A stretch of DNA of 64,000 nucleotides from Rhexocercosporidium sp. MPI-PUGE-AT-0058 (Eukaryota; Ascomycota; Leotiomycetes; Helotiales). The stretch covers positions 310,001 to 374,000 of the forward strand of contig JAGTJL010000007.1 of assembly GCA_020746875.1 (NCBI GenBank), given 5' to 3'. The notes beneath the pieces are model-generated. The model was not told the DNA's origin. It made no database searches and saw nothing but the letters and a program-made list of their open reading frames with translations. The translations under genes were made by a program, and so were the position numbers. The stretch's first letter is position 1, and the number at the start of each line of letters is the position of its first letter. Below, piece after piece: positions 48,298 to 60,368 of this stretch.

Positions 48298-51200
48298 TTA
48301 CGATGCAGTCTTCGTAGCCTTCGTCCTCAGCTTCATCAATAAGAACACCATCGCGTAACTAGAGCACGCGAAAAGCGCCACGATACCCGCATCCCTCCAG
48401 CCGTAATAATACTTTGGGAGGTTGATGGTCGCGAGGTAATCGGCTCCCGTGCGGTACACACACACTCTACATCCACTCGTCGCATCAGGGTTGGTAAGAT
48501 TTGACATCGCGCCCATACCTTGCATATAGCCCTGCAGATACTCGCCGCAAGTCTGACCCGCGGACGGCGTGTCGAAGATAGCGAATTCCTGCTCTGTGCA
48601 AACGACTGGCTCGGAGTAGGTGGTGAAGACGAGGAGGGAGCCCATGAGGTAATTAAAGGGGTTGAGGTAGTACATCCAGTATCTCCAGAAAGGCTGTATC
48701 TGTGCGTAGGGGACGAGGACACCACAGAAGGAGACGAGCGTTCCAATGATAACGGGGTTGACGAGGGAGGCGAAGACGGCGTTGGGGGCGTAGGCGGCAA
48801 CAAATTGTCCAATTCCGGTATAGACGAATTCGTACATTACCATCACGAAGAGGACTGATGCGGCCTTCCCGCTGTCTCCGGAGAAACCAACCGTGTAGTA
48901 CCAGCAGACGAAATATAGTACAGCACAGATGACGAGGTAGGGTAGCTCCGAGACGATAAGACCGGTCACGAAAGCGACCCAGGAGTACATCTTAGACTTC
49001 TTCTCACGGGCTTCGTAGATATCGCGACGATCCAAGAAGAGAGGTTGCAGCTGTGCGATGACTCCAGGAGCGACGAAGATAAAGTTGAAGACTGTGAATA
49101 GGCGGAGTTGAAGATCTGCGACACTATTCCCGATTTGCCAGAAGGAGAATCCGTTGAAGAGCGCGGATCCGATGTGTAGTGCCATCTTGTTGTTGACGTA
49201 GTCTGTGTTTCGCCACATTGACAAATTGGCACGCGAGCAGACGAGTTTGATTTGTTCCCTAAGAGGCATGGCGAATTCGAGGCCGTCTTCCTTGACACCA
49301 GGTTCCTTGGCCGCAGCGTCCGCAATGATGTGGTCGAGTTCTTTGACAGTGTGCTCGTGTTCGGGTGAGTCCAGCCAGACTTTGTTCCAATCCTTTCCGT
49401 GAGAGAGAGCTCCGGATACCACGTCGATCATGTGTTCAGCCGGATTTGCATCCTTAGGGCAGGGAGCGTCATGACGGGCGAAGTACTCCTTGATTGTGGA
49501 AGCGTTCTTGCCTATGTCACCGAAATACACTGTCTTTCCTCCCTTGGCGAGAAGTAGGAGACTGTCGAATTGTAGGAAGAGCTGGGCAGATGGCTGATGA
49601 ATTGTCACGAGCACAGCTTGGCCAACATCTGCGAGCTTGCGGAGGAAGCGAACGATGTTGAATGCGGCTTGTCCATCAAGACCGGAGGTAGGCTCGTCGA
49701 GGAAGATCAGAATGCTGGGTTTTGAGACAAGTTCAACACCAATTGTGAGACGCTTGCGTTGCTCGACGGACAGACCGGCTCCAGTAGTTCCAATAAGCGT
49801 GTTCTCGATATCGTGCATCTCAAGTAGGTCAATGATGGTATCGACATATTGTAGCTTCTTCTCTCTGGGTATAGTTCTTGGCTGGCGGAGCAGGGCGCTG
49901 AACTCAAGTGCTTCTCTGACTGTCGCAAGAGGTTCATGAACATCAAGCTGTTCGCAGTAACCGGCAGACCGTTGGAAACTGATTGAAAGAGGGCGGCCGT
50001 CAACGAGAATTGACCCTTTGATTGTTCCATCAGTTTTTCGTTGAGCAAGGACATCGAGGAGAGTGGTCTTTCCAGCACCCGAAGAACCCATCAATGCTCC
50101 CAACATACCGGGCTTGACCCATCCTTGTACGTTGTCCAAGAGAACTCGATCGCCAGATGGGGTCTTGACAGTATAGGTGAGATTCTTCCAGGTGAAGACT
50201 GAGGTGTTGCGGATGAGCTCTTCCTCGACTCTTGTCTCAGACGAGCCACTTGAAGTAGGTTGATCCACAGCACCAACAGCTTGAGTCTCTTCATCCTCAG
50301 TAAGATGTTTGGTCTGCTTCACCTTCTCGCGAGGAATCAAGAGAAAGCCGCTGTTTCCAGATGAGGACTTCCAACCGTTTGTTGAGATAATTGTAATGAC
50401 GACAAACAGGACCCACCATGCCCAAAGAATACCGAAGTTACGCCAGATGTTCTCGGCAGAATACGAGAGAGAGGCGATGTACTGCTCGCCAGTAAGGCTG
50501 GTGGCTCCTTGCGTTGCGCCACCAACTCCCGAGCAAGCTTGGAAGGCAGAATCGTTGTACCCAGGTCCGTTGGGCACGAGGTTATTCGCGACGCAAGGAA
50601 TGATCGTATCTTTGAATTCATTTGCAAGGATAGCGGAGAAACCATATGCAAGTGGGTCTATCCAGTAAATCCAAACAAACCAAGGGTGCATTTGTGGTTT
50701 CCGGATCATGTAACCGGTGTACATGATGAGAGCCGCAATCATGAATCCCGATACCTTACTCGCAGCATCAAAGGTACTGAAGCCAGCCCCGATGGCACGG
50801 AACAAGGCAGTCATTGCCATTGAGGTCGCGAATACAACGGCCCAGAAAGTGAAGAAAGCCGCAGCCGAAGTCTTGAGCCCAACCATAAAGTACAAGATGA
50901 TTGTGAACACGGAAACCTGACATAGAAGGACTGGTACATCTGCGGCGATCTGTGCTATACAAAAGGCTGCAGGGTGGTACAGTGCGAAGGACTTGTGTTT
51001 TGCAAGTACTGGACGGCCAGAGAAAGAATCGGTAACTTCGGACATGGCGAGCAAACTGTTGAAAAGAAGGGCGAAGAATAAGGCACCAGACTTGACGAAG
51101 AGACCAGCGGAATTGTTAGGTGCATTATAAAATAGCGAACCGGCGATGAGTGCCTGAACTACAGTAGAAGCCTGCTTGATGATGAACGAAGCCTTGTCAC

Positions 51201-52780
51201 CCCACAAGATCTGGTATTGACGTATGACAGCAGCTCTGACCTGAGTGACGAAGCTGACGGTAAGAGGTGACTTCTTGGGTAGACTCTTGTGCTTCTCGTG
51301 CGACACGCTGATGCGGAAGTCCTCTGTATTTGTCTTGGCTTCGTCGCTGGAAGGATAGTTGAACTCGCTCTCCATCTCTGATTTGATGCTCGATTTCGCG
51401 TAGCATTGTTTGATATCCTCTGCTGTGCGAGGGAACGATTTCTCGAAATCAGGCTTGATCATACGCTCCGATGGGACAGTGACACCGGTCAAGAAGTCGG
51501 CAACATTTGCTCCATCTGCGCAGATGAATCCCAGGTTCTCCATAAATGGTTTCGCTTCCTTTCGTGGACCATAGTAAATTTGCTTTCCCTCGTCTAGGAC
51601 AAGGACTTTGTCGAATTGGTTGTAAATGCCGTTTCCGGCCTGGTAAAGGGTGATGATTGAGGTCAAGCCGAAGATGTCGGTGATGGCTCGGATGGCTTTG
51701 GTGTACTCGAGGGCGGTGCTAGCATCGAGACCACGGGTGGAGTTGTCCCAGCAGAAGACACTGGCTCTTGTGGCCAGGGTTTCGATGATACTGACTCGCT
51801 TTCTTTCACCTCCGGATACTGTTCTCGGTCAGGTACATTCTTCGATACTTTGACGACTGCTTGAAAGTGCTACACTAACCTCCCCGAACATATTCGTTTC
51901 CAACCTTTGTGTCATTGGTATGCGAAATACCCATAGACTTCAAGAGAAAGTCCCGACTCTCTTGCTGAAACTTTGCGGCACTAGAAGTGCTCGATGGCAA
52001 GTTAAATGGGACCTGATACAGTTAGCAATCGATTTTTATGAACGATTTAAAGCGTGGTTGGATAATTGAAGATAAGCGACAGGAAGTGGTAAGACTTCCA
52101 CATCCGCTGCAAGTTCGACGGCATACCTTCATTCTTGTCGCAAAGTCAATAGTCTCTCCAACAGTGAGAGAAGGGAAGAAGAGCTCCTCTTCAGTGTTGA
52201 TCACAATCTGACCTCGGAACTGCTCGACTTGCTTATGATCCAGCTTCCCCCAATGGACATCGCCAGTGACCTCCGCATACCCTAGACGCTTGTTGGCCAA
52301 CATCTTGAGAAGCGTTGTGCATCCTGCTCCTGGTCGGCCAAGAACTAACAGCATCTCTCCAGGCTTGACACATCCATTTGAACCCTCGATGATGGTCTTC
52401 AGTGGCGCGCCGTGACGGCCCTCCTTGAAGGCTCTTATCTTGTTGAATTGCGAGCCGACATTTTCATTGATAGCGGCATCTGCTCCGATTCCCTTGACCA
52501 CCAAGTTCGTCCAGGTAACACCAAGCTTTCGACCTTTCACAGCATCCTTCTCTCCTTGTTCCTTGAACGCCTTGATCTCCGGCATCATGCTCCAATCACT
52601 GGTAATCGGCTCATCTTCGTTCTCCTCATCCGAATCGTCACGGGCCCGACTACTGCGTTGTCTGGAAAGGAACGAGTTGTTGGTGAAAGAGCGTGACACC
52701 TTGTTGCTTCTGGTACTACGGCTCGTCTTCTCGCGAACGATGGGCGCGAAGCCCTCACTCTCATGCTCATACGGAGCCAT
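48298..52780 (-). CDS. PDR-type ABC transporter (ABCG)
   Basis: Three exons (52780-52127, 52012-51880, 51818-48298) give 1435 residues with NBD-TMD-NBD-TMD order of fungal pleiotropic drug resistance pumps. NBD1 shows the family's atypical Walker [10 protein letters not shown] (~148), signature [10 protein letters not shown] and [13 protein letters not shown]2 shows canonical GSSGAGKTT, the degenerate signature [10 protein letters not shown] and [12 protein letters not shown]. The asymmetry is normal for PDR proteins. Each membrane half has six helices. The likely role is efflux of drugs, sterols or plant antimicrobials at the plasma membrane; the substrate cannot be read. The first intron (52013-52126, 114 nt) is long for this window; the second (51819-51879) restores YVRGVSGGE. 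The N-terminal 60 residues are Ser/Arg-rich and cytosolic, with no membrane segment. Confidence 0.9.
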
Positions 52781-54851
52781 GTTGACTGTCTCAGACCCAG
52801 GATTGTGGTCCTCGAGATAGGATTCGAGAGATTAAAACCAAACAAGAAAGAGAAATACGAGGGATGAAGGAGATGAGGATATCGAGAAAGAAAAGGGGGA
52901 ATGTTGATGATTTTAAAATACCTGTGAGACAGGCTGCCCCCATACAAACTCGGGGTCCAGCAAAGTGTTATAAAGAGAGTGAAAACTTGGAATCCACACT
53001 TCATATCATGGGCACCCACCCACCGGGAAGAAGGCTCAAGACACGAAGGAGTCCAAAGGCTTGCAAAAACCCCTAAAGCCTGCCTGTCCGGAAGGCTCTC
53101 AACATCCGAGCCTCCCACAGCCGCCCCTGTTCCTACATCTCGGCTTTCAACGAAAGGCCGAATCGTCGAGGACGAGATTATTTGTGTAGGCGTCGAGCTT
53201 TGTTACTATGAGACGGTAGTAGTGGGCCACGGAGTGCGTCAACGGTTGGTGGTGGAGGTGTCATGTGGAGTGGACTCGTTGGGAAGATCTAACAACGGAC
53301 TTTTATGACAACCGCGAGTCCGATGGCTTGCTGCGATTGGCCGAAGCGGTGTTGAATCGCTTAGTCATGGAGATTGGCGGGCTTGAGGCAAGCCTTACTT
53401 GTCCGTTGTTGCGCTTTCATGAAGTGCCAGTGCATGTTGAACATGTCTGGGCAGACGACTTTTGGGTCAATAATAAGATCATACTCGTCATCACTTCAGG
53501 AATAACGTGAGCAGACTCATTACGGTTGAACATCCCTCCGATTCACATCTGAATCCGTATATCCGCAGATGTTGCTTTCCAATCCTCCCGTTCAAGTACC
53601 TTTACCATCAAGCAGCTTCAGGCACAGCTTTAGGTCCAGCCCGATTGTGTTGTGCTCCATGAAATATGGTTTGGTGTCTGGCCAATCTTCACACCTCAGT
53701 GCGGGATTTACCTATGTGGTCCACCCGACAATTTCTATCGCTCTGATGTTGTTAGTCTCGGTATTATTTTCAACTCGCTGTCAAATCTTCTCTTAAATCC
53801 GCGACCGAGTGCTCTTTCGTCCTTTTATAATTAGTTATGTTGCATCACCTGCATAAATAACGATTCACAATGCAGGCAAAGTTTAGGAAGGAGCCGAGGA
53901 AGAGATGGCAAGCCAAGCCATTTCAAAGATATTCATAATTGAAGAGTCAAACATATGGAGTATCTGTTCACATAACGGGCGTGTTTTTATTCCATTTAAC
54001 TCCAGCCTTGAAACGGGTTGGAATCGAAGCGGTTCGTTAACATTAACATGTGTTGTTTTCACAAGAGGTCGTCGCCATGAGCTTAGCAAGCGAGTAACTT
54101 TGTCCCAACATGAGAGACATGCGTTTCAACCATACGAGTTACATACGCTTAAATACTCACAGTAGAGCTTATGGACACAATCTTTAATTCGATTTCAATC
54201 AGTAAACAAGGGCCCCGTAAACAACTGCTTTGTTCTTATGCTATGCGGATAGAAAACCACCTGTCCTACTTTCTTATATCCCATTTTTCTCCTCGCCCCA
54301 CGAAGCAAGCTAAAGCATGCCAAATGCCGTGGTCGGATTCGCGCTTCGCTACACTTCTCAACCACTTCTACAGACGAATGGTAAAACAAAGCACTATTCT
54401 CCAAATCCAAAAGTTGTGAGTAGGTCGGAAGCGAAGCTACTGATCTATCAATGACTCCAACAAGCTATACAAAGGTTAGATGAATTGTGCGCAGAATGTA
54501 GCCATAATAACTGTATCTGCTCCGTTGCCCGGTCCTAATTCAGGCTCCGTCTAGCCTATGCCCTAATATTCAATGAAACGGGTTGCCTAATAAGCCAAGA
54601 AATGACCACTTCACTTCGTTACACGACAAAACTTTCACTCGTCTCTGTAAGTCAAATCATTGCTTCATTCAGGACTGTATCCTTTTCGTATAGACAGACC
54701 CGCTATGTAGTTTCGTCGCCACGTGGGAATATCCATCCTATCTATCCAGATACCTAACACCATTCAAAGTAGAGAAATATCCCCCAAACTCCATGCCATA
54801 CCAAGTGCATCACGCTCAAGCTACCGCAATGCTTATCCTTGCCCCTCTCCG
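52781..54851. other. intergenic, 2.1 kb
   Basis: Upstream of the ABCG transporter and downstream of the acidic hypothetical protein. Only short frames without domains are seen. A long regulatory region for the pump is plausible, but I see no named site. Confidence 0.5.
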
Positions 54852-55556
54852 CTATGCAACCTGCATGACCGCCAATCTAGGACCAACCGCACCCTCAGGC
54901 TGAGGTAACTCCCAGAAATTCTCTACGTGCGGTCCCTTTTCACCATGACAATGGCATTCCGCAACACCAGAGTATGCCTTCCTTAACTCCTCGCTACCCT
55001 TCCCCTCGCACAACTTCTTGAGTTCCTCTTCAGAATACTTCTTCGGATCCGTAGCTTCGATCTCCTGTCCCTCAAGTACATCCACATCACCAGGCCCAAC
55101 CTCCTCATCATCCATTATCCTCGGCGGCTGCGCAGCCGCAGATCCGAACCGCACAAGTCCCAAATCCTCTTCCTCATCATCATCAATATCGTCATCTTCC
55201 TCATCAGAATCACTCTCCGTATCTTCCTCCAACATAGGTGGTTGTGGAGGTGGTGGACTCCTCTTCCTATCTCTCTCGGCCTTGACGCCCGACTTGCCCG
55301 TCTGGAAACTAACTCTCCGTTCTCCCATTTCTCCAGGTCTCGTAGCAGTACATACCGCATTTGTACCATTATCTTCGGGTTCGGAATCCGAGTCGCTGGA
55401 ACCGCTGACTTCTATCTCGGCGATGCGCAGACGTAGCTTGTCGAGTGTGAAGGCGTGCCCAAGGATGAAGCGGAGGTTGCGGTCCGGTCGGTCGGCTGCC
55501 ATTTGTAGTTTGCAGCGCGCCGTGTGGGCGATTTTGTAGGTTTCGCGGACGGACAT
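54852..55556 (-). CDS. acidic conserved hypothetical protein
   Basis: A single exon of 234 residues. The N-terminal 50 residues (start MSVRETYKIAHTARCKLQMA, then DRNLRFILGHAFTLDKLRLRI) form a compact, helical-looking segment that appears well conserved in type. The middle is low-complexity, Ser/Asp/Glu-rich (acidic runs near residues 110-135). A C-terminal part has CHCHGEKGPHVENFWELP, with closely placed Cys and His. No signal peptide or membrane helix, so nuclear or cytosolic. I do not recognise a function. The start is the ATG at 55556; no introns are needed. Confidence 0.7.
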   Translation of the reverse strand: MSVRETYKIAHTARCKLQMAADRPDRNLRFILGHAFTLDKLRLRIAEIEVSGSSDSDSEPEDNGTNAVCTATRPGEMGERRVSFQTGKSGVKAERDRKRSPPPPQPPMLEEDTESDSDEEDDDIDDDEEEDLGLVRFGSAAAQPPRIMDDEEVGPGDVDVLEGQEIEATDPKKYSEEELKKLCEGKGSEELRKAYSGVAECHCHGEKGPHVENFWELPQPEGAVGPRLAVMQVA

Positions 55557-57483
55557 TGTGAGATATTATGGGGTGGTCTTGAAGGTATGTCGTGTGAGGT
55601 GAGGCAAGAGGAGACTGTTGATCGACCGCGGGGTAGTTCGAGGTTCTACGATGTTTTTGTTCAAGTCCGATATGCACAACACCTAGTGCAACCAACCAAG
55701 ACGATACGTTTGATCGTGCGACTTCGAGGAGGCAGTGATGTAGATGTGGGAGAGATGCCAGATAGTCAAATGAGGTTATCCAAGATCGAGAGATTGTTGA
55801 GATAAAAGGATTAGACAAGTGAGTCAGCTCGAAGCTTGGCCTGGCCATGAATTTCGCATTGCGGGGTCACGCCATGGGTTTTTCCGCAGTGAGTAATCAT
55901 CCGTGGATTTGTAAGAACCATCTCGCCTTTGTGATATTAATAATACAGCCGAAGCCTATTTCTTCCAAAGTTTTGAGTGAAATAACAGAATGATGTGAGA
56001 GAATTGGAAATCAAAAGAGTTGATGATGTTGTTAGTGATAAAGCTGGCGAGAATTTGCTTTTCTTGGCAACGATCTTATTTGCTGCCTCTATTGACCGTG
56101 GCAAGATTCTTCTTTTTGTTATTCTGCATCTCAATCAAAATTTGAAGAAAAATCAACAGCAATGATTCCCTGGCTTCTTCTTTCCCACATTGGACTCTCT
56201 TGTCTGAAAATCCTTTGAAATTGTCGTAATTTGCTACAGCCAGATTCGCTCAGCATTATCTATAAATTTTGTGCTTGGCAATCAGGAACAACACACGTTG
56301 TACCATCTCTTAGATTCAATTCATACAAGCACACTCGAGCAAGAATAGTAAATATCACCTCGAATCGGGGCAGTTGAGTTTTGCCGCTGCTTTTGACAAT
56401 GGGCAATTTACTCATTGGTGTTTTTGTACTGGATTTGCCTTCGACTTTGAGTTAGTTATTTGCAGCTTACTGTAGGTCGTCCTTCACTTCGCTGATGCAT
56501 GTTCGCTTCCGCTATGTAGCTCATCATTTCACTGTTGTTGCATCTAAGGATCAACTCAAAATAAAAGTCGGCGCGCCACCAATTGATGTTAGGGGATCTC
56601 TCTACATCTCCGAGACTGACTTTGGAATTGCAAAGCAGAACTTCTAGTTAAAACAGAACAGTCCTTCCCAAGCATATTTTAAATCACAACTTCCCAATCA
56701 TCAGAGATGCATTTGATCATCAAAATTCAGAGCTCTTTCCGATAACGTCGCTACTGAAGCCAGTGGCAGCTCTTGCTCGGAAAGATTTCTAGTCCGGGAT
56801 TCGCATGGATTAGCATTCTGAGCATTTGCTGCAATGCGAGATCCTAACAGTCTCAATAGTCGCCATTCGTATACTTCGCAGTCCACCAAGGGTCAACATA
56901 TCCTAGACTTGCCTACTACACCATCACTTCGTCATCACGTGGCCCTGTACGAGCACAACCAACCATCCAACAAGTCCATCCCCACTTCCAGGACCGCAAG
57001 TGCGGCGGAGGCTGAAAGAATTACTCCCTCGGGGCTCAGGGGGTTAGGCCAACTCCACAAAAAGCCTAAGCGACGAGATTATGTAACCGTATTTACGATC
57101 CATAACGGCACTGCAATTGGCGAGTTCGTATCATTGCGGTTTGCAACAATAATTTGGGATCTTTGGCCGAGGACGACAGTGCCTCAATCGTATCTAGGTA
57201 AGGCAGATTTTTAAGGGAGTGGAGAGAGTTGTGCATGGAAGTTGAAACAGGAGGTGCCACTTCGTGCCTGGAGGGAACTCTTTCTATTGATTTGGGTTCT
57301 GTGGTGCCGTAGATGAGATTTATATATAGAGGCACGCTTTCTCTGTTTTTAGATGGGTTATCTATCTCAGCACTCTGCATTTCTTCTACTTGAAGTTCTT
57401 TAGAAATATTAGAAGTCTGTTTTCAAAGTACTGGGCTCAAATTCCTACTTGAGCTGGACTCAACGATCATTCCCGAACGCAAA
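55557..57483. other. intergenic, 1.9 kb
   Basis: Rather AT-rich sequence between divergent genes. A 126-codon frame at 56834-57214 has no domain and no convincing neighbours, so it is not called. Nothing else is seen. Confidence 0.5.
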
Positions 57484-58798
57484 ATGTTCTCCCCAATACT
57501 CACCTCACATTCTGCCATTCTGACCTTTCTCATTTTCGCATCTGCAACCAAAGCAACAGTCATTCCCTTAGCAATCGAGGTCCTCATAACATCAACCCAC
57601 ACCATCCTTCAACCACGAGCCGACGTCACCCTCCCACCCGTCATCATCCCCAGCGTCACAATCTCCGAGTTCAAATACACAGAGAAGCCGTTCTCCCTCA
57701 AATCACTCGACCTACACCTCCCAACGCCGACATGCGTTCAAACCATTACACCGGATAAGAATGGTCATCTTCCACCTGGGACTTGTAATGCCTTGTGGAA
57801 TTACTACCCAAGTTTTGTCGCGGCTGTTGTCACTGCGTCGATCTTTGGTGCCATTACTTTGGTGCATGTGGGTGAAGCGATATACTTCAAGACGGTAGGT
57901 TACTTTCCCTGAATGCAGATGGTTTCTGACCTTTCCTCGCAGGCGTATTGCTGGGTCATCAGCGTTGGCCTCTTCTGGGAATGCATCGGTTTCGTCTTTC
58001 GCGCACTCAGTACAAAGAACCAACGATCGGAAGGCATCCTCACAGTCTCTCAACTATCAATTCTCCTCGCACCACTCTGTAAGCTCCGCCCGCAAACAGC
58101 TCAAGGTCTCTGCTAACTATTGTTAAGGGATGAATGCTTTCTCCTATATGGTCCTAGGTCGCATGATCCACTTCTACATCCCCGACCACCGCCTTCTCCG
58201 ACTCAAAGCCAGCACATTCGCAACCTGCTTCGTACTCCTTGACATAATATGCTTCATCATCCAATTGATAGGGGGTGGAATGGCAGGTGTAGGCGCACCG
58301 CCAGAACAGATGAAAACCGGTCTCGATATCTACAAAGCGGGAATCGCGCTTCAGGAAGTCTTCGTCATTCTGTTCATCGGCCTGGCAATCATGTTCCAAC
58401 TCAAGATGCGTGGGCTTCAAAGTTCCGCCATTCTACCTTTCGAGAAGAGAACATGGCCGAGATTACTCTATGCCGTATACGCTTCTCTAACATTCATTTC
58501 CGCTCGCATAGTGTTCAGACTCGTGGAGTTCAGTCATGGAACCACGTCTGATAATCAGATTCTGAATCTCGAGTGGTATCAGTATGTCTTTGACAGTATA
58601 CCGATTTTCTTCGCTGGATTTGTGCTGGTTGTTTGTCATCCGGGCATGTTTATGCAAGGACCGGATTCGGTGATGCCGGTTGCGACTTGGAGGAAGAAGT
58701 GTGCGTTGAGGAGGGAGAGGAGAAAGAAGAAGGTTGATGATGAGTATAATTCGATGTTGCTTACACAGCATAAAGATGTTTCGACGGGTAGATTGTAG
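57484..58798 (+). CDS. RTA1-family membrane protein
   Basis: Three exons (57484-57894, 57943-58078, 58128-58798) give 405 residues. A hydrophobic N-terminus (signal peptide or first helix) and an external Cys-containing segment (TPTCVQT, GTCNALWNYYPS) precede seven membrane helices. The family core includes YCWVISVGLFWECIGFVFRALS, WMNAFSYMVLGRMIHFY and FVLLDIICFIIQLIGGGM, as in RTA1/RSB1 lipid-exporter-like proteins, linked to resistance to 7-aminocholesterol and to long-chain-base export. The tail is basic and cytosolic. Introns join in frame (KT-AYCW and PL-WMN). Substrate unknown. Confidence 0.88.
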
Positions 58799-59098
58799 GT
58801 GTTGAGTCTTGGATTGATGAGGGGAGTGTAAGGAAGACAACTAGGAGAAGGTAGCGAGGCTTGAGGGTGTGCACGGCTAGCCGAGAAGACAAGGGGTGTC
58901 ACGTGTATTAAGAACAAATAACAGGCAGGTAACGGAGATTTAGGCGTGGTCCATCTGGAGTCCAATCTGTAACAACAAAGAAACTAATTGACCATCCTAA
59001 AGCTCCAAAAGCATATAAGTTCTCACCTGCAATGTACTCGAGATTTTCTCCACGTTATGCCACACCAAACCGCCTGGGTCACCGTACATGTCGAAAGC
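58799..59098. other. intergenic
   Basis: Downstream of the RTA1 gene up to the TA duplication of the transposon. Nothing recognised. Confidence 0.5.
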
Positions 59099-59193
59099 TA
59101 CTCGTATTCCACGTCACGTGCACACCCCGCATACGTGCCTATACGGGGCGATATTAAGTGGCCGATTCTAGCGATACGCCCAACTGTATTCCT

Positions 59194-59423
59194 GTTACGA
59201 ACGCCCCGCGTCCCGTGACACTAGGCCCCGGGACAGCGTAATACTTAAGACTATAAGCTTAAAAAGGTAAGGGTTTTAGGAGAAGTATACTAAGAGAGTA
59301 TCGCTCTTAAAAATATCTTTTTAAAAGACCTTAATATTTAGGATTTTATAAGTTATATATTATATAAATGTTATTATTAATAAACGACTAGAAGGCAAAT
59401 GGCCTCTTAAATTACGCGACCCC
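59194..59423 (+). repeat. inverted repeat arm a, left copy
   Basis: Begins GTTACGAACGCCCCGCGTCC and runs to GCGACCCC, with a further related tail of CCGCTAG/GCGGTC motifs to about 59500. Its inverted partner is 59754-59993. Differences are mostly A/G or C/T. Confidence 0.75.
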
Positions 59424-59507
59424 TTTATATAACGACTGCTAAGACTAATAGACCGCTAGAGGTCTAGCGGTCTTAGCGGTCTTATAAAGAATAAAGGTTT
59501 TATTATT

Positions 59508-59679
59508 ACGGTCCGTGTATTTACTCGGTATAGATACGGTAGGTTGTGTTGATCTCAATGATCGAGAAGTAAGTGTATTACGTATAGTAGAATAGATAAT
59601 GACTAATATGATTGAGATATTATTTTCAGTTAAGCACAAAGCTCCTATCTAATGGCAGACGTGCCAGTCTTATATAAAA
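59508..59679 (+). repeat. inverted repeat arm b, left copy
   Basis: Begins ACGGTCCGTGTATTTACTCG and ends at CAGTCTTATATAAAA. Its inverted partner is 59994-60148. Together the two b arms enclose one copy of arm a, like a fold-back element of about 640 bp. Confidence 0.7.
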
Positions 59680-59753
59680 CCTTCGTTCCGTTTAGGACCG
59701 CTGAGACCGCTAGACCTCTGGCGGTCCACCGGTCCTAGCGGTCGTCACGTGAG

Positions 59754-59993
59754 GGGGTCGCGTAATTTAGGGGGCCATCTGCCTTTTAGTCGTTTATTAA
59801 TAATAACATTTTTATAATATATAACTTATAAAATCTTAAATATTAAGGTCTTTTAAAAAGATATTTTTAAGAGCGATACTCTCTTAGTATACTTCTCTTA
59901 AAACTTTTACCTTTTTAAGCTTATAGTCTTAAGTATTACGCTGTCCCGGGGCCTAGTGTCACGGGACGCGGGGCGTTCGTAACATTTATATAA
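59754..59993 (-). repeat. inverted repeat arm a, right copy
   Basis: Complement of arm a (59194-59423), lying in the centre of the fold-back formed by the b arms. Confidence 0.75.
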
Positions 59994-60148
59994 GACTGGC
60001 ACGTCTATTATTAAATAAGAGCTTTGTGCTTAATTAAAAATAATATTTTAATTATATTAGTTATTATTTATTCTATTATACGTAATATACTCGATTATTA
60101 AGATTAACACAATCCTCCGTATCTACACCGAGTAAATACGCGGACCGT
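59994..60148 (-). repeat. inverted repeat arm b, right copy
   Basis: Complement of arm b (59508-59679). Read on the minus strand it has many A where the left copy has G, a RIP-like pattern. It abuts the transposase HTH fragment. Confidence 0.7.
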
Positions 60149-60152
60149 GACA

Positions 60153-60275
60153 ACTCCGCCGTATAAAAGTTATACGATTGACTCCAAACTCTCGCGCAAT
60201 CGCAGAATAATTAAGAAGGTCACATAATTCCAACGCAGTAAGCGCTTTAATTATATCTTCTGTTTCGGTTATATT
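60153..60275 (-). pseudogene. Fot1/pogo transposase N-terminal fragment
   Basis: About 40 codons with the HTH pattern of pogo-family transposases (ETEDIIKALTAL, AIAREFGVNR, then RR). It is cut off by repeat arm b directly afterwards, so no DDE catalytic domain remains. Confidence 0.6.
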
Positions 60276-60368
60276 ATGATTTTTTGAAGTATTATTAGTA
60301 AGGGGAAAAGTACAAATTTTTACCTTATGCACGTATGCGGGGTATGCACGTGACAGGGAATACGAGTA

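Larger units (their letters stand above)
59101..60366. mobile_element. degraded Fot1/pogo-like (Tc1/mariner) transposon with nested repeats
   Basis: The ends are inverted repeats: CTCGTATTCC..TCACGTGCA.ACCCCGCATACGTGC on the left (59101-59143) and its complement on the right (60324-60366), flanked on both sides by TA (59099-59100 and 60367-60368), the target duplication of the Tc1/mariner superfamily. Inside the right end a 40-residue minus-strand stretch (60153-60275) looks like the N-terminal HTH of a Fot1/pogo transposase (EDIIKAL ... SAIAREFGVNRITFIRR). The rest of the transposase (normally ~500 residues) is absent, replaced by inverted repeats (listed separately). It is therefore non-autonomous and broken. 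Confidence 0.72.

Noticed and set aside
56834..57214. 126-codon frame between the acidic protein and RTA1 genes
   Set aside because: No recognisable domain, weak start context and no splice or neighbour support.
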